Both the position numbers and the translations under genes were made by a program. A DNA stretch of 33,439 nt from NCBI GenBank assembly GCA_017938425.1, contig JAGBBQ010000075.1:1-33439 (forward strand), written 5' to 3'. A model generated the notes under the pieces. That model was not told the DNA's origin. It did no database searches and was given only the letters and a program-made list of their open reading frames with translations. Below, piece after piece: positions 1-7,568 of this stretch (positions are counted from its first letter, which is position 1; the number at the start of each line of letters is the position of its first letter). Source of the DNA: Clostridia bacterium. GTDB taxonomy: Bacteria; Bacillota; Clostridia; Oscillospirales; CAG-272.

Positions 1-25
1 ACACCACATTCGGAGGTATATAATT

Positions 26-451
26 ATGGCTAAGAAAATTACCGGTTATATCAAACTTCAGCTTCCCGCCGGAAAAGCTACTCCCCAGCCCCCCGTCGGC
101 CCCGCTCTCGGTCAGTACGGTGTTTCCATTCCTAACTTCACCAAGGAATTCAATGAGAGAACCAAGAACGATATCGGTCTGATCATCCCCGTTATCATCA
201 CGGTTTACGCAGACCGCTCCTTCACCTTCATCACCAAGACGCCCCCTGCGGCCGTTCTTATCAAGAAGGCTTGCGGCATCGAGACCGCTTCCGCCGCTCC
301 CAACAAGACCAAGGTTGCTAAACTCACCAAGGATCAGGTTCGCAAGATCGCTGAGACCAAGATGCCCGACCTCAACGCCGCTTCTATCGAGGCTGCTATG
401 AGCATGGTGGCCGGTACTGCCCGCTCTATGGGTATTACCGTAGAAGACTGA
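26..451 (+). CDS. rplK: Large ribosomal subunit protein uL11
   Basis: 141 residues, the usual length for bacterial L11. It binds the GTPase-associated region of 23S rRNA (helices 43/44) at the base of the ribosomal stalk and takes part in factor binding and, via RelA, the stringent response. The N-terminal domain has the proline-rich segment PPVGPALGQ (about residues 22-30). The C-terminal RNA-binding domain ends with the family signature GTARSMGI. A clear Shine-Dalgarno CGGAGGT (11-17) precedes the ATG. rplA follows after 17 bases, so the two are co-transcribed. The promoter and any L1-binding leader lie before the window. Identification is secure. Confidence 0.98.
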   Translation: MAKKITGYIKLQLPAGKATPQPPVGPALGQYGVSIPNFTKEFNERTKNDIGLIIPVIITVYADRSFTFITKTPPAAVLIKKACGIETASAAPNKTKVAKLTKDQVRKIAETKMPDLNAASIEAAMSMVAGTARSMGITVED

Positions 452-468
452 TAGGAGGATTTCGTACG

Positions 469-1161
469 ATGAAAATGGGTAAGAAATATAAGGCAAGCGC
501 AGAGCTGATCGATAAGAGCAAGCTCTACGACGTAGATGAGGCTGTTGCTCTCCTTTGCCAGACCGCAAAGGCTAAGTTCGACGAGACCGTTGAGCTCCAC
601 ATCCGCTTGGGCGTTGACTCCCGCCATGCTGACCAGCAGGTCAGAGGCGCGATCGTTCTCCCCAACGGTACCGGTAAGGTTGTCAGAACCCTTGTATTTG
701 CAAGAGGTGATAAGGCTGAGGCCGCTAAGGCTGCAGGCGCTGACTACGTTGGTGCTGAGGATATGGTTCAGAAGATCACGGCTGAGAACTGGTTCGATTT
801 CGACGTTGTTATCGCATCTCCTGACATGATGGGCGTTATCGGCCGTCTTGGTAAGGTGCTCGGTCCTAAGGGACTTATGCCCAACCCCAAGGCAGGTACC
901 GTTACTCCCGACGTTGCTAAGGCCGTTACCGAGGCTAAGGCAGGTAAGATCGAGTACCGTCTCGACAAGACCAACATCATCCACTGCCCCATCGGCAAGG
1001 CTTCCTTCGGTCCCGAGAAGCTCACCGAGAACCTTTCCGCTCTCGTTGGCGCCGTTATCAAGGCTAAGCCCGCCGCTGCAAAGGGCCAGTACATCAAGAG
1101 CTGCGTTCTCGCAACCACGATGGGCCCCGGCATCAAGCTCAACTACGCAAAGCTTGGTTAA
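469..1161 (+). CDS. rplA: Large ribosomal subunit protein uL1
   Basis: 230 residues, full length for L1. It forms the mobile L1 stalk that handles the exiting tRNA, and in many bacteria it represses its own operon by binding the leader mRNA. The family signature is visible in the middle ([17 protein letters not shown]), and the N-terminus MGKKYKA is typical. AGGAGG at 453-458 precedes the ATG at 469; an in-frame ATG at 475 gives the more common MGKKY start and cannot be excluded. The gene ends 24 bases before a strong terminator. No rplJ or rplL follows, unlike the common rplK-rplA-rplJ-rplL order. Confidence 0.98.
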   Translation: MKMGKKYKASAELIDKSKLYDVDEAVALLCQTAKAKFDETVELHIRLGVDSRHADQQVRGAIVLPNGTGKVVRTLVFARGDKAEAAKAAGADYVGAEDMVQKITAENWFDFDVVIASPDMMGVIGRLGKVLGPKGLMPNPKAGTVTPDVAKAVTEAKAGKIEYRLDKTNIIHCPIGKASFGPEKLTENLSALVGAVIKAKPAAAKGQYIKSCVLATTMGPGIKLNYAKLG

Positions 1162-1184
1162 TTCCTATATATAATATATAGAAG

Positions 1185-1221
1185 AAAAAGATCGCTATCC
1201 CTTGGGATGGCGATCTTTTTT
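1185..1221 (+). terminator. Intrinsic terminator of rplKA
   Basis: A 16-bp stem (1185-1200 with 1205-1220, one T-G wobble) and a CTTG loop ends in a T run to 1221. It begins 24 bases after the rplA stop, so the rplKA transcript stops here. The remaining bases to 1323 hold no gene or strong signal that I can see. Confidence 0.93.
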
Positions 1222-1323
1222 CCGCTTTTGACAAAAAAACCGAAATGCGCAGCCCCTGCCGTCCAATAAGGCAGCGCCCCCAAAGCACTGCGACCCTCGC
1301 GCCCCGCAGAGCGCTCCCTACTC

Positions 1324-1352
1324 TTGACAAGAGAGGAAATATACTGTATAAT
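1324..1352 (+). promoter_or_regulatory. Perfect consensus vegetative promoter
   Basis: TTGACA at 1324-1329, a 17-base spacer, and TATAAT at 1347-1352 match the sigma-A consensus at every position. It sits 34 bases before the start of the membrane protein gene at 1386 and predicts a short leader of about 25 bases. Confidence 0.93.
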
Positions 1353-1385
1353 ATAACTGACAAACGGAAGAAAGGAGCAATATAA

Positions 1386-2603
1386 ATGGAGGATAATAAA
1401 AAAAGCCCCCTGCGGCAGACCTTTATTCTCTATCCGCTGCGCGGCTTCGCGATCGCACTCGTACCATGGCTGACGCACCTATTCCCCCTAAAGCATCTTA
1501 CCGAGCTTGCACAGACGGCGCATCTGCTCGGCATCCCTGCTTTCTTATTCTTCCTTTTTTCACTCCTGATCCTTGCGCTGATCTACAATTCCTTCACTCT
1601 CTATTTCGCGACCTATGACAGAGAGGAGATGGATCGTTTTTTTGGCGAGGACGGCGGACAAACGCTTCCGTTTTTCAAGGAACGCGCGCGGGCGCTGCGT
1701 AGCCTTCCCTTCTGGCTGGAGCTTGGCTTTTCGCTTCTCTTCACCGCCTTTATTTACTTTCTCGGCGGCTTTGCGGACATCGGCTACTTTACGAGAATGA
1801 TCCCTACGGCGGCGTGGCTTGGAAGCGCGATCGGCTTTATCCCCCTTGCGCTCTATCTGTTTATCCTTATTCTCGACCGCCGCTGCGAGGCGAGAAAATA
1901 CTGGCAGCAGCTCTCCGAAAGAGGGGATCTCCAGCGCCTCGAATCCCGCGTTCGTATGGCGGTACGCGGACTTGCGATCGTGCTTCTCTACCCGATCGCG
2001 ACTCCCTTGCTTCCGATGCTCCTTTATTTTGCGATCAATCTTGTGACCATCATCATCGGCATAGCGGATATGCTGACGGTGGTCGGCTTCATTCTTGCGC
2101 TTACCGCGCTCATCCTCGTGATATATTTTTTAAAACGGCTACGCTTTTTGCGCATTACGCACAGGATCGAGAAAAGCATTGCCGTGAAGGCGGCGGAATT
2201 CGGCTACAGCCTCCGTCTTTACGACAGGGACGAGCGCATCCTTCATAACTGCAACGGCTACCTTGAAAAGGAACAGAAGCGCTACTACTTCAAGATCATG
2301 GCTTCCCCCTCGCGCTTTACACCTCTTTACTTTATGGAGCAAGGGGCGTACTATCTTCACAAGTTCGGCACGAAGAACCATTTCCGATCCTTCGAGCGGC
2401 ACGTATCCTATAACTTTGACGCCCCCGGACAGCGCTCCATTATTCTGCCGAGGATCACGAACTATATCTTCGCCAAGGAGGGCGGTGCCGTGCGGCGCGT
2501 TTACGAGGGAGACAGCTTTTGGAAATACACCATTTACAACCCCGCATCCTATCTCGGCAATATGGAAAGAGATTGCATCGGGCGTACGAACGCGGAAGGA
2601 TGA
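1386..2603 (+). CDS. Polytopic membrane protein of unknown function
   Basis: 405 residues; I do not recognise the family. The first 250 residues are strongly hydrophobic, with probable membrane segments near 12-30, 47-69, 108-128, 144-163, 191-222 and 229-248. A basic helix follows (about 249-265), then a soluble C-terminal domain of about 140 residues rich in Tyr, Phe and Arg, beginning near EFGYSLRLYDRDE. There is no signal peptidase site, ATPase motif or obvious catalytic signature. AAAGGAG at 1371-1377 precedes the ATG by 8 bases. It is a single-gene unit with a perfect consensus promoter and its own bidirectional terminator, so it is probably expressed in growth. Transport, lipid or envelope roles are possible, but nothing in the sequence decides between them. 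Confidence 0.85.
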   Translation: MEDNKKSPLRQTFILYPLRGFAIALVPWLTHLFPLKHLTELAQTAHLLGIPAFLFFLFSLLILALIYNSFTLYFATYDREEMDRFFGEDGGQTLPFFKERARALRSLPFWLELGFSLLFTAFIYFLGGFADIGYFTRMIPTAAWLGSAIGFIPLALYLFILILDRRCEARKYWQQLSERGDLQRLESRVRMAVRGLAIVLLYPIATPLLPMLLYFAINLVTIIIGIADMLTVVGFILALTALILVIYFLKRLRFLRITHRIEKSIAVKAAEFGYSLRLYDRDERILHNCNGYLEKEQKRYYFKIMASPSRFTPLYFMEQGAYYLHKFGTKNHFRSFERHVSYNFDAPGQRSIILPRITNYIFAKEGGAVRRVYEGDSFWKYTIYNPASYLGNMERDCIGRTNAEG

Positions 2604-2658
2604 CACCGAAGAGCTCTCTTTCGGACGAGAAACTCTCTATTTTGTAAATAATTGTTAT

Positions 2659-2695
2659 AAAAAGCAGGTCTTTTTTGCACAAAGACCTGCTTTTT
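2659..2695. terminator. Bidirectional terminator between convergent genes
   Basis: A 15-bp perfect stem (2659-2673 with 2681-2695) has A5 on one side and T5 on the other, so it works on both strands. It serves the membrane protein gene (+) and comF (-), whose stop begins at 2698. Confidence 0.93.
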
Positions 2696-2697
2696 TC

Positions 2698-3453
2698 TTA
2701 TGCGAAATGCGGTGGCTTTTCAAATGGAACGAAGGGATCCTTGTAGGCGATCGCAAGACAAACGCCGACAATCTCCCTCGCACCAAGACCGCGCAGAACG
2801 GAGGCGGCGGCACCCATAGACGCACCCGTAGTGACGATATCGTCCACCAAAAGCACACGCTTGCCGGAAAGATCAACGCCCCTGCGGCCCAAGAATACGG
2901 CGTTCTCTCTTCTCTGCTTTGCATCGAGCTTCTTCTGCGGTGCGCGTGCGCGAGAGCGAAGCGCGTGGATCACGGGAAGCCCGAGAAGCCTTGCGATATG
3001 CTCGGCAAGGATCCTTGCCTGATCTACGCCGTATTTGCGCCTGGCGCTGCCGCGGCGCGGCACATACGTGAGAACGAAGGCAGAGGGATCCTCGATGCTC
3101 GCGCGGATGGCAGAGGCAAGCTCCTCGGCGCAGAGCGCCGCCACGTCATCACGGTTCTCACGCTTCAAGGAAAAGACCAGACGGTTCTGCGGCAGATCCT
3201 CAAGACTCGAAACGTAGCGCACGATCTTGATCAGACGGTGCACAAGATGCGCATCGAGATAGTCGTTCGGGCAGCTGCATTTGGAAAGGATCTTCGCACA
3301 GCGCGAGCAATTGCGCAGCTTTACGTTCTCGTAGCGTGAGCGACAGTCGGGACAGAAGACGCGATCCTCATAGTCCAGCCGCTCACCGCAATGCACGCAG
3401 GTTGGCACGGTGATATAAAACCGAACGCGCTTCAAAAGCGCAGAAATGTCCAT
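2698..3453 (-). CDS. comF: ComF-family phosphoribosyltransferase-like protein
   Basis: 251 residues. The N-terminus carries a double zinc-ribbon: Cys19/Cys22, Cys34/Cys37, Cys49/Cys52 and Cys59/Cys61. The C-terminus has a type I phosphoribosyltransferase fold with the PRPP-binding loop VLLVDDIVTTGAS (about 205-217). Family members (ComF/GntX/YhgH) act in DNA uptake, probably with the ComFA helicase, which is not nearby. I chose the ATG at 3453 because AAGGGAGGAG lies just upstream; a frame extension to 3528 lacks such a site and runs through the promoter. It is a single-gene unit with its own promoter. dprA, another competence gene, is elsewhere in the window. Confidence 0.88.
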   Translation of the reverse strand: MDISALLKRVRFYITVPTCVHCGERLDYEDRVFCPDCRSRYENVKLRNCSRCAKILSKCSCPNDYLDAHLVHRLIKIVRYVSSLEDLPQNRLVFSLKRENRDDVAALCAEELASAIRASIEDPSAFVLTYVPRRGSARRKYGVDQARILAEHIARLLGLPVIHALRSRARAPQKKLDAKQRRENAVFLGRRGVDLSGKRVLLVDDIVTTGASMGAAASVLRGLGAREIVGVCLAIAYKDPFVPFEKPPHFA

Positions 3454-3481
3454 CTCTTCTCCTCCCTTCTTATGTCTTATG

Positions 3482-3510
3482 AATATAGGATCATCCTTCG
3501 TCGGGGTCAA
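3482..3510 (-). promoter_or_regulatory. Promoter of comF
   Basis: On the minus strand, TTGACC (3505-3510) and TATATT (3482-3487) are separated by 17 bases. They lie 28 bases upstream of the comF start, and the start-proximal site AAGGGAGGAG follows. Confidence 0.75.
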
Positions 3511-3558
3511 AGCAGTGCCCTGCGGCACTGTTTTGGCAACCGTCCGTCATTATGAGAA

Positions 3559-3588
3559 AGCGAAGATGCCGCAGATGGCATCTTCGCT
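3559..3588 (-). terminator. Terminator after glnS
   Basis: A 12-bp perfect stem (3559-3570 with 3577-3588) with a 6-base loop starts 11 bases past the glnS stop. The T tract that follows on the minus strand is short (TTTCTC), so termination may be incomplete and some transcription may reach comF. Confidence 0.7.
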
Positions 3589-3599
3589 GAAAAAGCTAT

Positions 3600-5255
3600 T
3601 TATTTTGCTTTGGGAAAGCTATCCTTCAGACCGACGATACGGTTGAAGGTATTCTCGTGCTTGGTATCCTTCACGAAGTAGCCCGTGCGCACGAACTGGA
3701 AGCGATCTCCCGCCTCGGCCTCGGCAAGCGCAGGCTCGATCTTCGCATTTTCGATCTTGGTTACCGAATTGACGTTCAGATAATCGTCAAAGGTTTTGCC
3801 CTCGGGGATATCCGCAACGTTCTCGATATCGAAGAGGAAATCGTAGAGCATCACCGTGGCATCGGCGGCGTATTTCGAGGAGAGCCAATGGATCGTGCCC
3901 TTGATCTTTCTTCCGTCGGTCGGCATACCGTTCCCGGTCTCAAGATCGGCGGTGCAGCGGATCTCGGTCACGTTGCCCTCGGCATCCTTTACGATCTCGT
4001 TGCACTTCACGATATATGCACCCATCAGGCGCACCTCGCCCTCGGGCTTCATACGGAAGAACTTGGGCGGCGGAACCTCGGCAAAGTCATCGGCATCGAT
4101 GTAAAGCTCACGCGTGAAGGGGATCTTACGCGTGCCTGCCTCGGGCTTGGCGGGGTTGTTGGCTACCTCAAAATATTCGACCTTATCCTCAGGATAGTTG
4201 GTCACAACGACCTTGATGGGATGCAGAACGCTGATGCGGCGGGGCGCCGACTCGTTCAGCTCCTCACGGATGCAATGCTCAAGAAGCTCGTAATCCACCA
4301 CGCTATAGGACTTGGCAACGCCTGCGCGCGCTACGAAATCGAAGATAGCGGCAGGGGTGTAGCCACGGCGGCGCAGGCCACAGAGCGTGGGCATACGGGG
4401 ATCGTCCCATCCGTCCACAAGCCCTGTCTCCACCAGCTGGCGCAGGTAGCGCTTGGACATGACCGTGTGCGTGACGTTCAAACGCGCAAACTCCCACTGA
4501 TGGGGGCGCTTCTCAAAGCCGATATTCTCGATCACCCAATCGTAGAGCGGACGGTGATTCTCAAACTCGATGGAGCAAAGCGAATGCGTGATCCCCTCCA
4601 GGGCATCCTGAATGGGATGCGCATAGTCGTAGAGAGGATAGATGCACCACTTATTGCCCTGGCGGTGATGATCCACGTGCACGATACGGTAGATCGCGGG
4701 ATCGCGCAGGTTGATATTCGAGGATGCCATATCGATCTTGGCACGAAGGGTCTTCGCACCGTCGGCAAACTCGCCGTTCTTCATCCTCTCAAAAAGATCG
4801 AGGTTCTCCTCCACGCTACGGTCGCGATACGGGCTGTTCTTACCCGGCTCGGTCAGCGTACCGCGGTAGGCGCGCATCTCTTCCGCCGTCAGATCGCAGA
4901 CGAAGGCCTTGCCCTCCTTGATGAGCTTTACGGCAAACTCATAGCAGGCGTCGAAATAATCCGAGCCGTAGAAAATGCCGCCCGAGGGCTCACAGCCGAG
5001 CCACTTCAGATCCTCGTAGATGCTCTCAACGTACTCGTTATCCTCCTTGGAGGGGTTGGTATCGTCGTAGCGGAGGTTGAAGAGGCCGCCGTACTTCTTC
5101 GCGGTCATCGCATTGATCCAGATCGCCTTCGCAGAGCCGATGTGCAGATAGCCGTTGGGCTCGGGGGGAAAGCGCGTGTGGATCTTGAGCTCGGGATTTT
5201 TTGCAAGATCGGCATCGATGATGTCGTGAATAAAATTGTTTCTTAATTCTTCCAT
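3600..5255 (-). CDS. glnS: Glutamine--tRNA ligase
   Basis: 551 residues, normal for bacterial GlnRS. It charges tRNA-Gln directly with glutamine. The class I signature is PPEPNGYLHIGSAKA (residues 30-44) and the KMSKS equivalent is VMSKR (265-269). GlnRS hallmarks include RYDDTNPSKED near 62 and DDPRMPTLCGLRRRG near 280. The C-terminal part is the beta-barrel anticodon-binding region. It carries NYPED and ends with the characteristic FNRIVGLKDSF. The start ATG is preceded by AAAAGGATC. It lies 26 bases after the metallo-hydrolase gene and shares its promoter; no T-box leader is visible. Most Firmicutes lack GlnRS and use GluRS plus GatCAB, so the presence of this gene is notable. The glutamate-specific enzyme GltX is less likely because of the full set of GlnRS motifs. 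Confidence 0.96.
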   Translation of the reverse strand: MEELRNNFIHDIIDADLAKNPELKIHTRFPPEPNGYLHIGSAKAIWINAMTAKKYGGLFNLRYDDTNPSKEDNEYVESIYEDLKWLGCEPSGGIFYGSDYFDACYEFAVKLIKEGKAFVCDLTAEEMRAYRGTLTEPGKNSPYRDRSVEENLDLFERMKNGEFADGAKTLRAKIDMASSNINLRDPAIYRIVHVDHHRQGNKWCIYPLYDYAHPIQDALEGITHSLCSIEFENHRPLYDWVIENIGFEKRPHQWEFARLNVTHTVMSKRYLRQLVETGLVDGWDDPRMPTLCGLRRRGYTPAAIFDFVARAGVAKSYSVVDYELLEHCIREELNESAPRRISVLHPIKVVVTNYPEDKVEYFEVANNPAKPEAGTRKIPFTRELYIDADDFAEVPPPKFFRMKPEGEVRLMGAYIVKCNEIVKDAEGNVTEIRCTADLETGNGMPTDGRKIKGTIHWLSSKYAADATVMLYDFLFDIENVADIPEGKTFDDYLNVNSVTKIENAKIEPALAEAEAGDRFQFVRTGYFVKDTKHENTFNRIVGLKDSFPKAK

Positions 5256-5281
5256 ATACAGAGATCCTTTTTAGGAATTTA

Positions 5282-5869
5282 TTACAGATAAAACGGCTCG
5301 CCGTGCCCCGGAAAGAGCTTCAGATCCGAAAGGCACGCCTTCGCTCTTCTTAACGAAGAGAAAAGCACCTCCCCGTTACCGCCCGGAAGATCGTAACGGC
5401 CGAAGCCGCCGCCCGCGAAAACAAGATCGCCCACGAAGGCGATATCCGAAAGGCGGAAAACGAGGCTTCCCGGCGAATGCCCCGGATAATGCTCTACCGC
5501 GACCGTCTCGCCGCAGAGCGAAAGCGCTTCGCCGCCCGAGAGGGTCGTATGGGGTACGGAATAGGTCTTGTTCTCGCCGAAAAAGACGGCGTGCGCATTG
5601 AGGTAGCCATCCGAGAGCATCGGGGCATCCTCCTTGCCGATATAGACCTTGGGCGAGAAGGCGGCGTACCACGCAGGGAGCGACTCCACGTGATCAAAAT
5701 GCCCGTGGGTGATGAGGATCGCACAGGGCGCGATAAAATCAGTACCAAGAGCGGCTCTCGCCTCCTCGACGCTGACGAAGGGATCAACGAGGAAGGACTC
5801 CCTCCCATCCGTTACGTAATAGGTATTCGAGCCGAAGGTTCTCGGCGCGAGGGTGAAAACACGGCGCAT
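5282..5869 (-). CDS. Metallo-beta-lactamase fold hydrolase (glyoxalase II-like)
   Basis: 195 residues, a compact single-domain enzyme. The metal-binding motif is THGHFDH (54-60); further ligands are the His of GHSPGS (about 131), the Asp of GDLVFAGG (about 147) and the His of FPGHGEPF near the C-terminus. This matches the YcbL/glyoxalase II-like branch, which hydrolyses thioesters such as S-lactoylglutathione analogues, but the true substrate is not shown. There is no signal peptide, so it is cytoplasmic. GGGAGG precedes the ATG. It is the first gene of a two-gene operon with glnS, divergent from the phosphodiesterase gene at 6037. Confidence 0.9.
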   Translation of the reverse strand: MRRVFTLAPRTFGSNTYYVTDGRESFLVDPFVSVEEARAALGTDFIAPCAILITHGHFDHVESLPAWYAAFSPKVYIGKEDAPMLSDGYLNAHAVFFGENKTYSVPHTTLSGGEALSLCGETVAVEHYPGHSPGSLVFRLSDIAFVGDLVFAGGGFGRYDLPGGNGEVLFSSLRRAKACLSDLKLFPGHGEPFYL

Positions 5870-5905
5870 ACCCTTCTACCTCCCAAAATACAATTCGCCT
5901 TTTAT

Positions 5906-5934
5906 ATTTTACCATTGAAATGACAAAAATGCAA
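5906..5934 (-). promoter_or_regulatory. Extended -10 promoter of the hydrolase-glnS operon
   Basis: On the minus strand, TTGCAT (5929-5934), a 17-base spacer ending in TGG, and TAAAAT (5906-5911) form an extended -10 promoter 37 bases upstream of the ATG at 5869. Confidence 0.75.
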
Positions 5935-5983
5935 GTGTTTTATTATTATTTTTTAAAATATAAAGAGACTTTTTCGGCAGGAC

Positions 5984-6012
5984 TTGCATTCGCGCGTTTT
6001 TTATGGTAGAAT
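5984..6012 (+). promoter_or_regulatory. Extended -10 promoter of the phosphodiesterase gene
   Basis: TTGCAT (5984-5989), a 17-base spacer ending in ATGG, and TAGAAT (6007-6012). The layout is the same as that of the divergent promoter at 5906-5934. Confidence 0.78.
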
Positions 6013-6036
6013 AAGAGAAAAAACGGAGATGGATCT

Positions 6037-6582
6037 ATGAAGCTTCTGATCGGATCGGATATACACGGCGACCTTGACGGCGCAAAGCGCCTGATCGAGG
6101 CATACGAGGCGGAGGGCTGCGACAAGCTCCTGCTTCTCGGCGACATTCTCTACCACGGACCGCGCAACGATCTTCCGAAGGGCTACGCGCCCAAGGAGGT
6201 CATCGCGCTTTTGAACGGATACAAGGATAAGATCCTTGCCGTGCGCGGCAACTGTGAGGCGGAGGTGGACCAGATGGTTCTCGCCTTCCCTGTCCTGGCG
6301 GAATACGCGCTTCTCTCCCTTGACGGCGTGACGGTATTTGCCACGCACGGGCACATTCACAATACCGAAAAATGCCCGCCGCTTGCAAAGGGCGATATTC
6401 TCCTGCACGGGCATACCCACGTGCAGACATGCACCCCCTTCGGTGACGGAAGCTATTACATCAATCCCGGCTCGATCTCCCTGCCGAAGGAGGGCAACCC
6501 GAAGACCTATATGGTGTATGAAAAGAGGACCTTCACGCTCAAGGATTTTGACGGCAAGGTGCTTTGGGAAAAGAAGCTGTGA
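6037..6582 (+). CDS. yfcE: YfcE-type metallophosphoesterase
   Basis: 181 residues, the usual size for the YfcE/MJ0936 family of calcineurin-like phosphodiesterases. All five metal-site motifs are present: SDIHGD (Asp8, His10), GDILYHGP (Asp36), RGNCE (Asn72), GHIH (His104 and His106 region) and GHTHV (His126, His128). Members hydrolyse phosphodiesters in vitro with Mn2+ and the physiological substrate is uncertain. It is cytoplasmic. CGGAGAT lies about 9 bases before the ATG. It is a single-gene unit with its own promoter, ending at a bidirectional terminator. Confidence 0.93.
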   Translation: MKLLIGSDIHGDLDGAKRLIEAYEAEGCDKLLLLGDILYHGPRNDLPKGYAPKEVIALLNGYKDKILAVRGNCEAEVDQMVLAFPVLAEYALLSLDGVTVFATHGHIHNTEKCPPLAKGDILLHGHTHVQTCTPFGDGSYYINPGSISLPKEGNPKTYMVYEKRTFTLKDFDGKVLWEKKL

Positions 6583-6644
6583 TCCCCTTCTATAAAAACT
6601 GCAAGCGTATCGCTGCTGCGGCGAAGGGCGCATTATAATAAACA

Positions 6645-6694
6645 AAAACGGCAAGTCACATCCCATTCTGCTTTGGGGTGTGACTTGCCGTTTT
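6645..6694. terminator. Bidirectional terminator
   Basis: A 20-bp stem with one T-G wobble (6645-6664 with 6675-6694), flanked by A4 and T4, sits between the convergent phosphodiesterase (+) and transporter (-) genes. The transporter stop codon (6693-6695) lies inside the stem edge. Confidence 0.93.
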
Positions 6695-7559
6695 ATAAGC
6701 GGATCAGTATCAAGCCTCCGATGCAAAAAAGAAGCGCGAGAAAACGCCGCAGCGTGAATTTTTCTTCTTTGAACAAAAGGAGCGACATAAGAAAAAGCGA
6801 AAAGGAAAGCAATCCCGTATTCAAGGGAAAGAGGATCGCGGAGGAAACGCCCGATGCGATCGCCAGCATAAAAAACAGATTGCCGAAGGCGGTGCCGAAT
6901 CCCGCCCCCACGCCGCATCCCAAGGCGAGCGCAGGATGCGAAAGCCATTGGCGAAACGGCAATCCGCGCCGTATCTCAAAAAGAACGACGGCTAAGCCGA
7001 CGACGGCCGCAAAAGTGAAGGACCACCCCAGAAAAGCGCCGCTCGAAACGCTCGGATATTCCTTCGCAACATACAGCTTGAAGGAGCCGAGCAAGCCGTT
7101 TCCGAGCGCAGACAGAAGACCGAAAACAAACCAAGTGTTCCCCTTCGTTTTCTCCTCCTCGGTGATGGGAGCGGAGAGGATAACGACGAGGATCATACAA
7201 AGAATGCCGACAACCGTAAGCACATTGAAAGGATCGCCAAAAGCAAGGATGCCGAACACAACGCCGATCATATTTCCCATATTGCAGAGGATGGTTGCCA
7301 TACTGAGCGAGCCAAGGCTCATCGAAAGCTGCAAGGAATAGACGGTTGCAAAATACAGAATACCGTACAGCACGGAAAGCAAAAACGGCACGCCGCGAAT
7401 TTCATTTCCCGCACCAAACAGCTGCAGGATCACGGCCGAGAAGATCACGCAAGCCGTATTTTGTATGGCGGACAGGCTTTTTCCGAATGTGCGCGAAAAG
7501 CTTTTATTTGAAAAATTTTGTATGAGATATGAGGCAATAGAAAGAAAGAGGAAGTGCAT
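6693..7559 (-). CDS. DMT-superfamily (EamA-type) membrane transporter
   Basis: 288 residues, almost entirely hydrophobic, with about ten short membrane helices in two repeats. This is the drug/metabolite transporter layout. Typical features are the short N-terminal helix SIASYLIQNFSNKSF and the repeat-end helices VLTVVGILCMILVVIL and FTLRRFLALLFCIGGLILI. DMT proteins exchange or take up small solutes such as sugars, nucleotide sugars and amino acids; the substrate cannot be read from sequence. AAGGAG lies 5 bases before the ATG, and only 9 bases separate it from the GH2 gene, so the two are one operon. A link to sugar entry or exit is the natural inference. DMT carriers are an unusual partner for a glycosidase compared with ABC, PTS or MFS systems. 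Confidence 0.85.
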   Translation of the reverse strand: MHFLFLSIASYLIQNFSNKSFSRTFGKSLSAIQNTACVIFSAVILQLFGAGNEIRGVPFLLSVLYGILYFATVYSLQLSMSLGSLSMATILCNMGNMIGVVFGILAFGDPFNVLTVVGILCMILVVILSAPITEEEKTKGNTWFVFGLLSALGNGLLGSFKLYVAKEYPSVSSGAFLGWSFTFAAVVGLAVVLFEIRRGLPFRQWLSHPALALGCGVGAGFGTAFGNLFFMLAIASGVSSAILFPLNTGLLSFSLFLMSLLLFKEEKFTLRRFLALLFCIGGLILIRL

Positions 7560-7568
7560 ATATTCTCC

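Noticed and set aside
1222..1323. G+C-rich stretch between the rplA terminator and the next promoter
   Set aside because: A small CTGCC/GGCAG hairpin is present but no RNA family or gene is supported.
3513..3530. 7-bp hairpin followed by T4 on the plus strand
   Set aside because: No plus-strand transcription unit ends here, and on the minus strand it has no T tract; it may be a weak second stop after glnS but I do not call it.
3657..5246. Plus-strand open frame opposite glnS
   Set aside because: glnS motifs are unmistakable on the minus strand; the opposite frame has no start signal or similarity.
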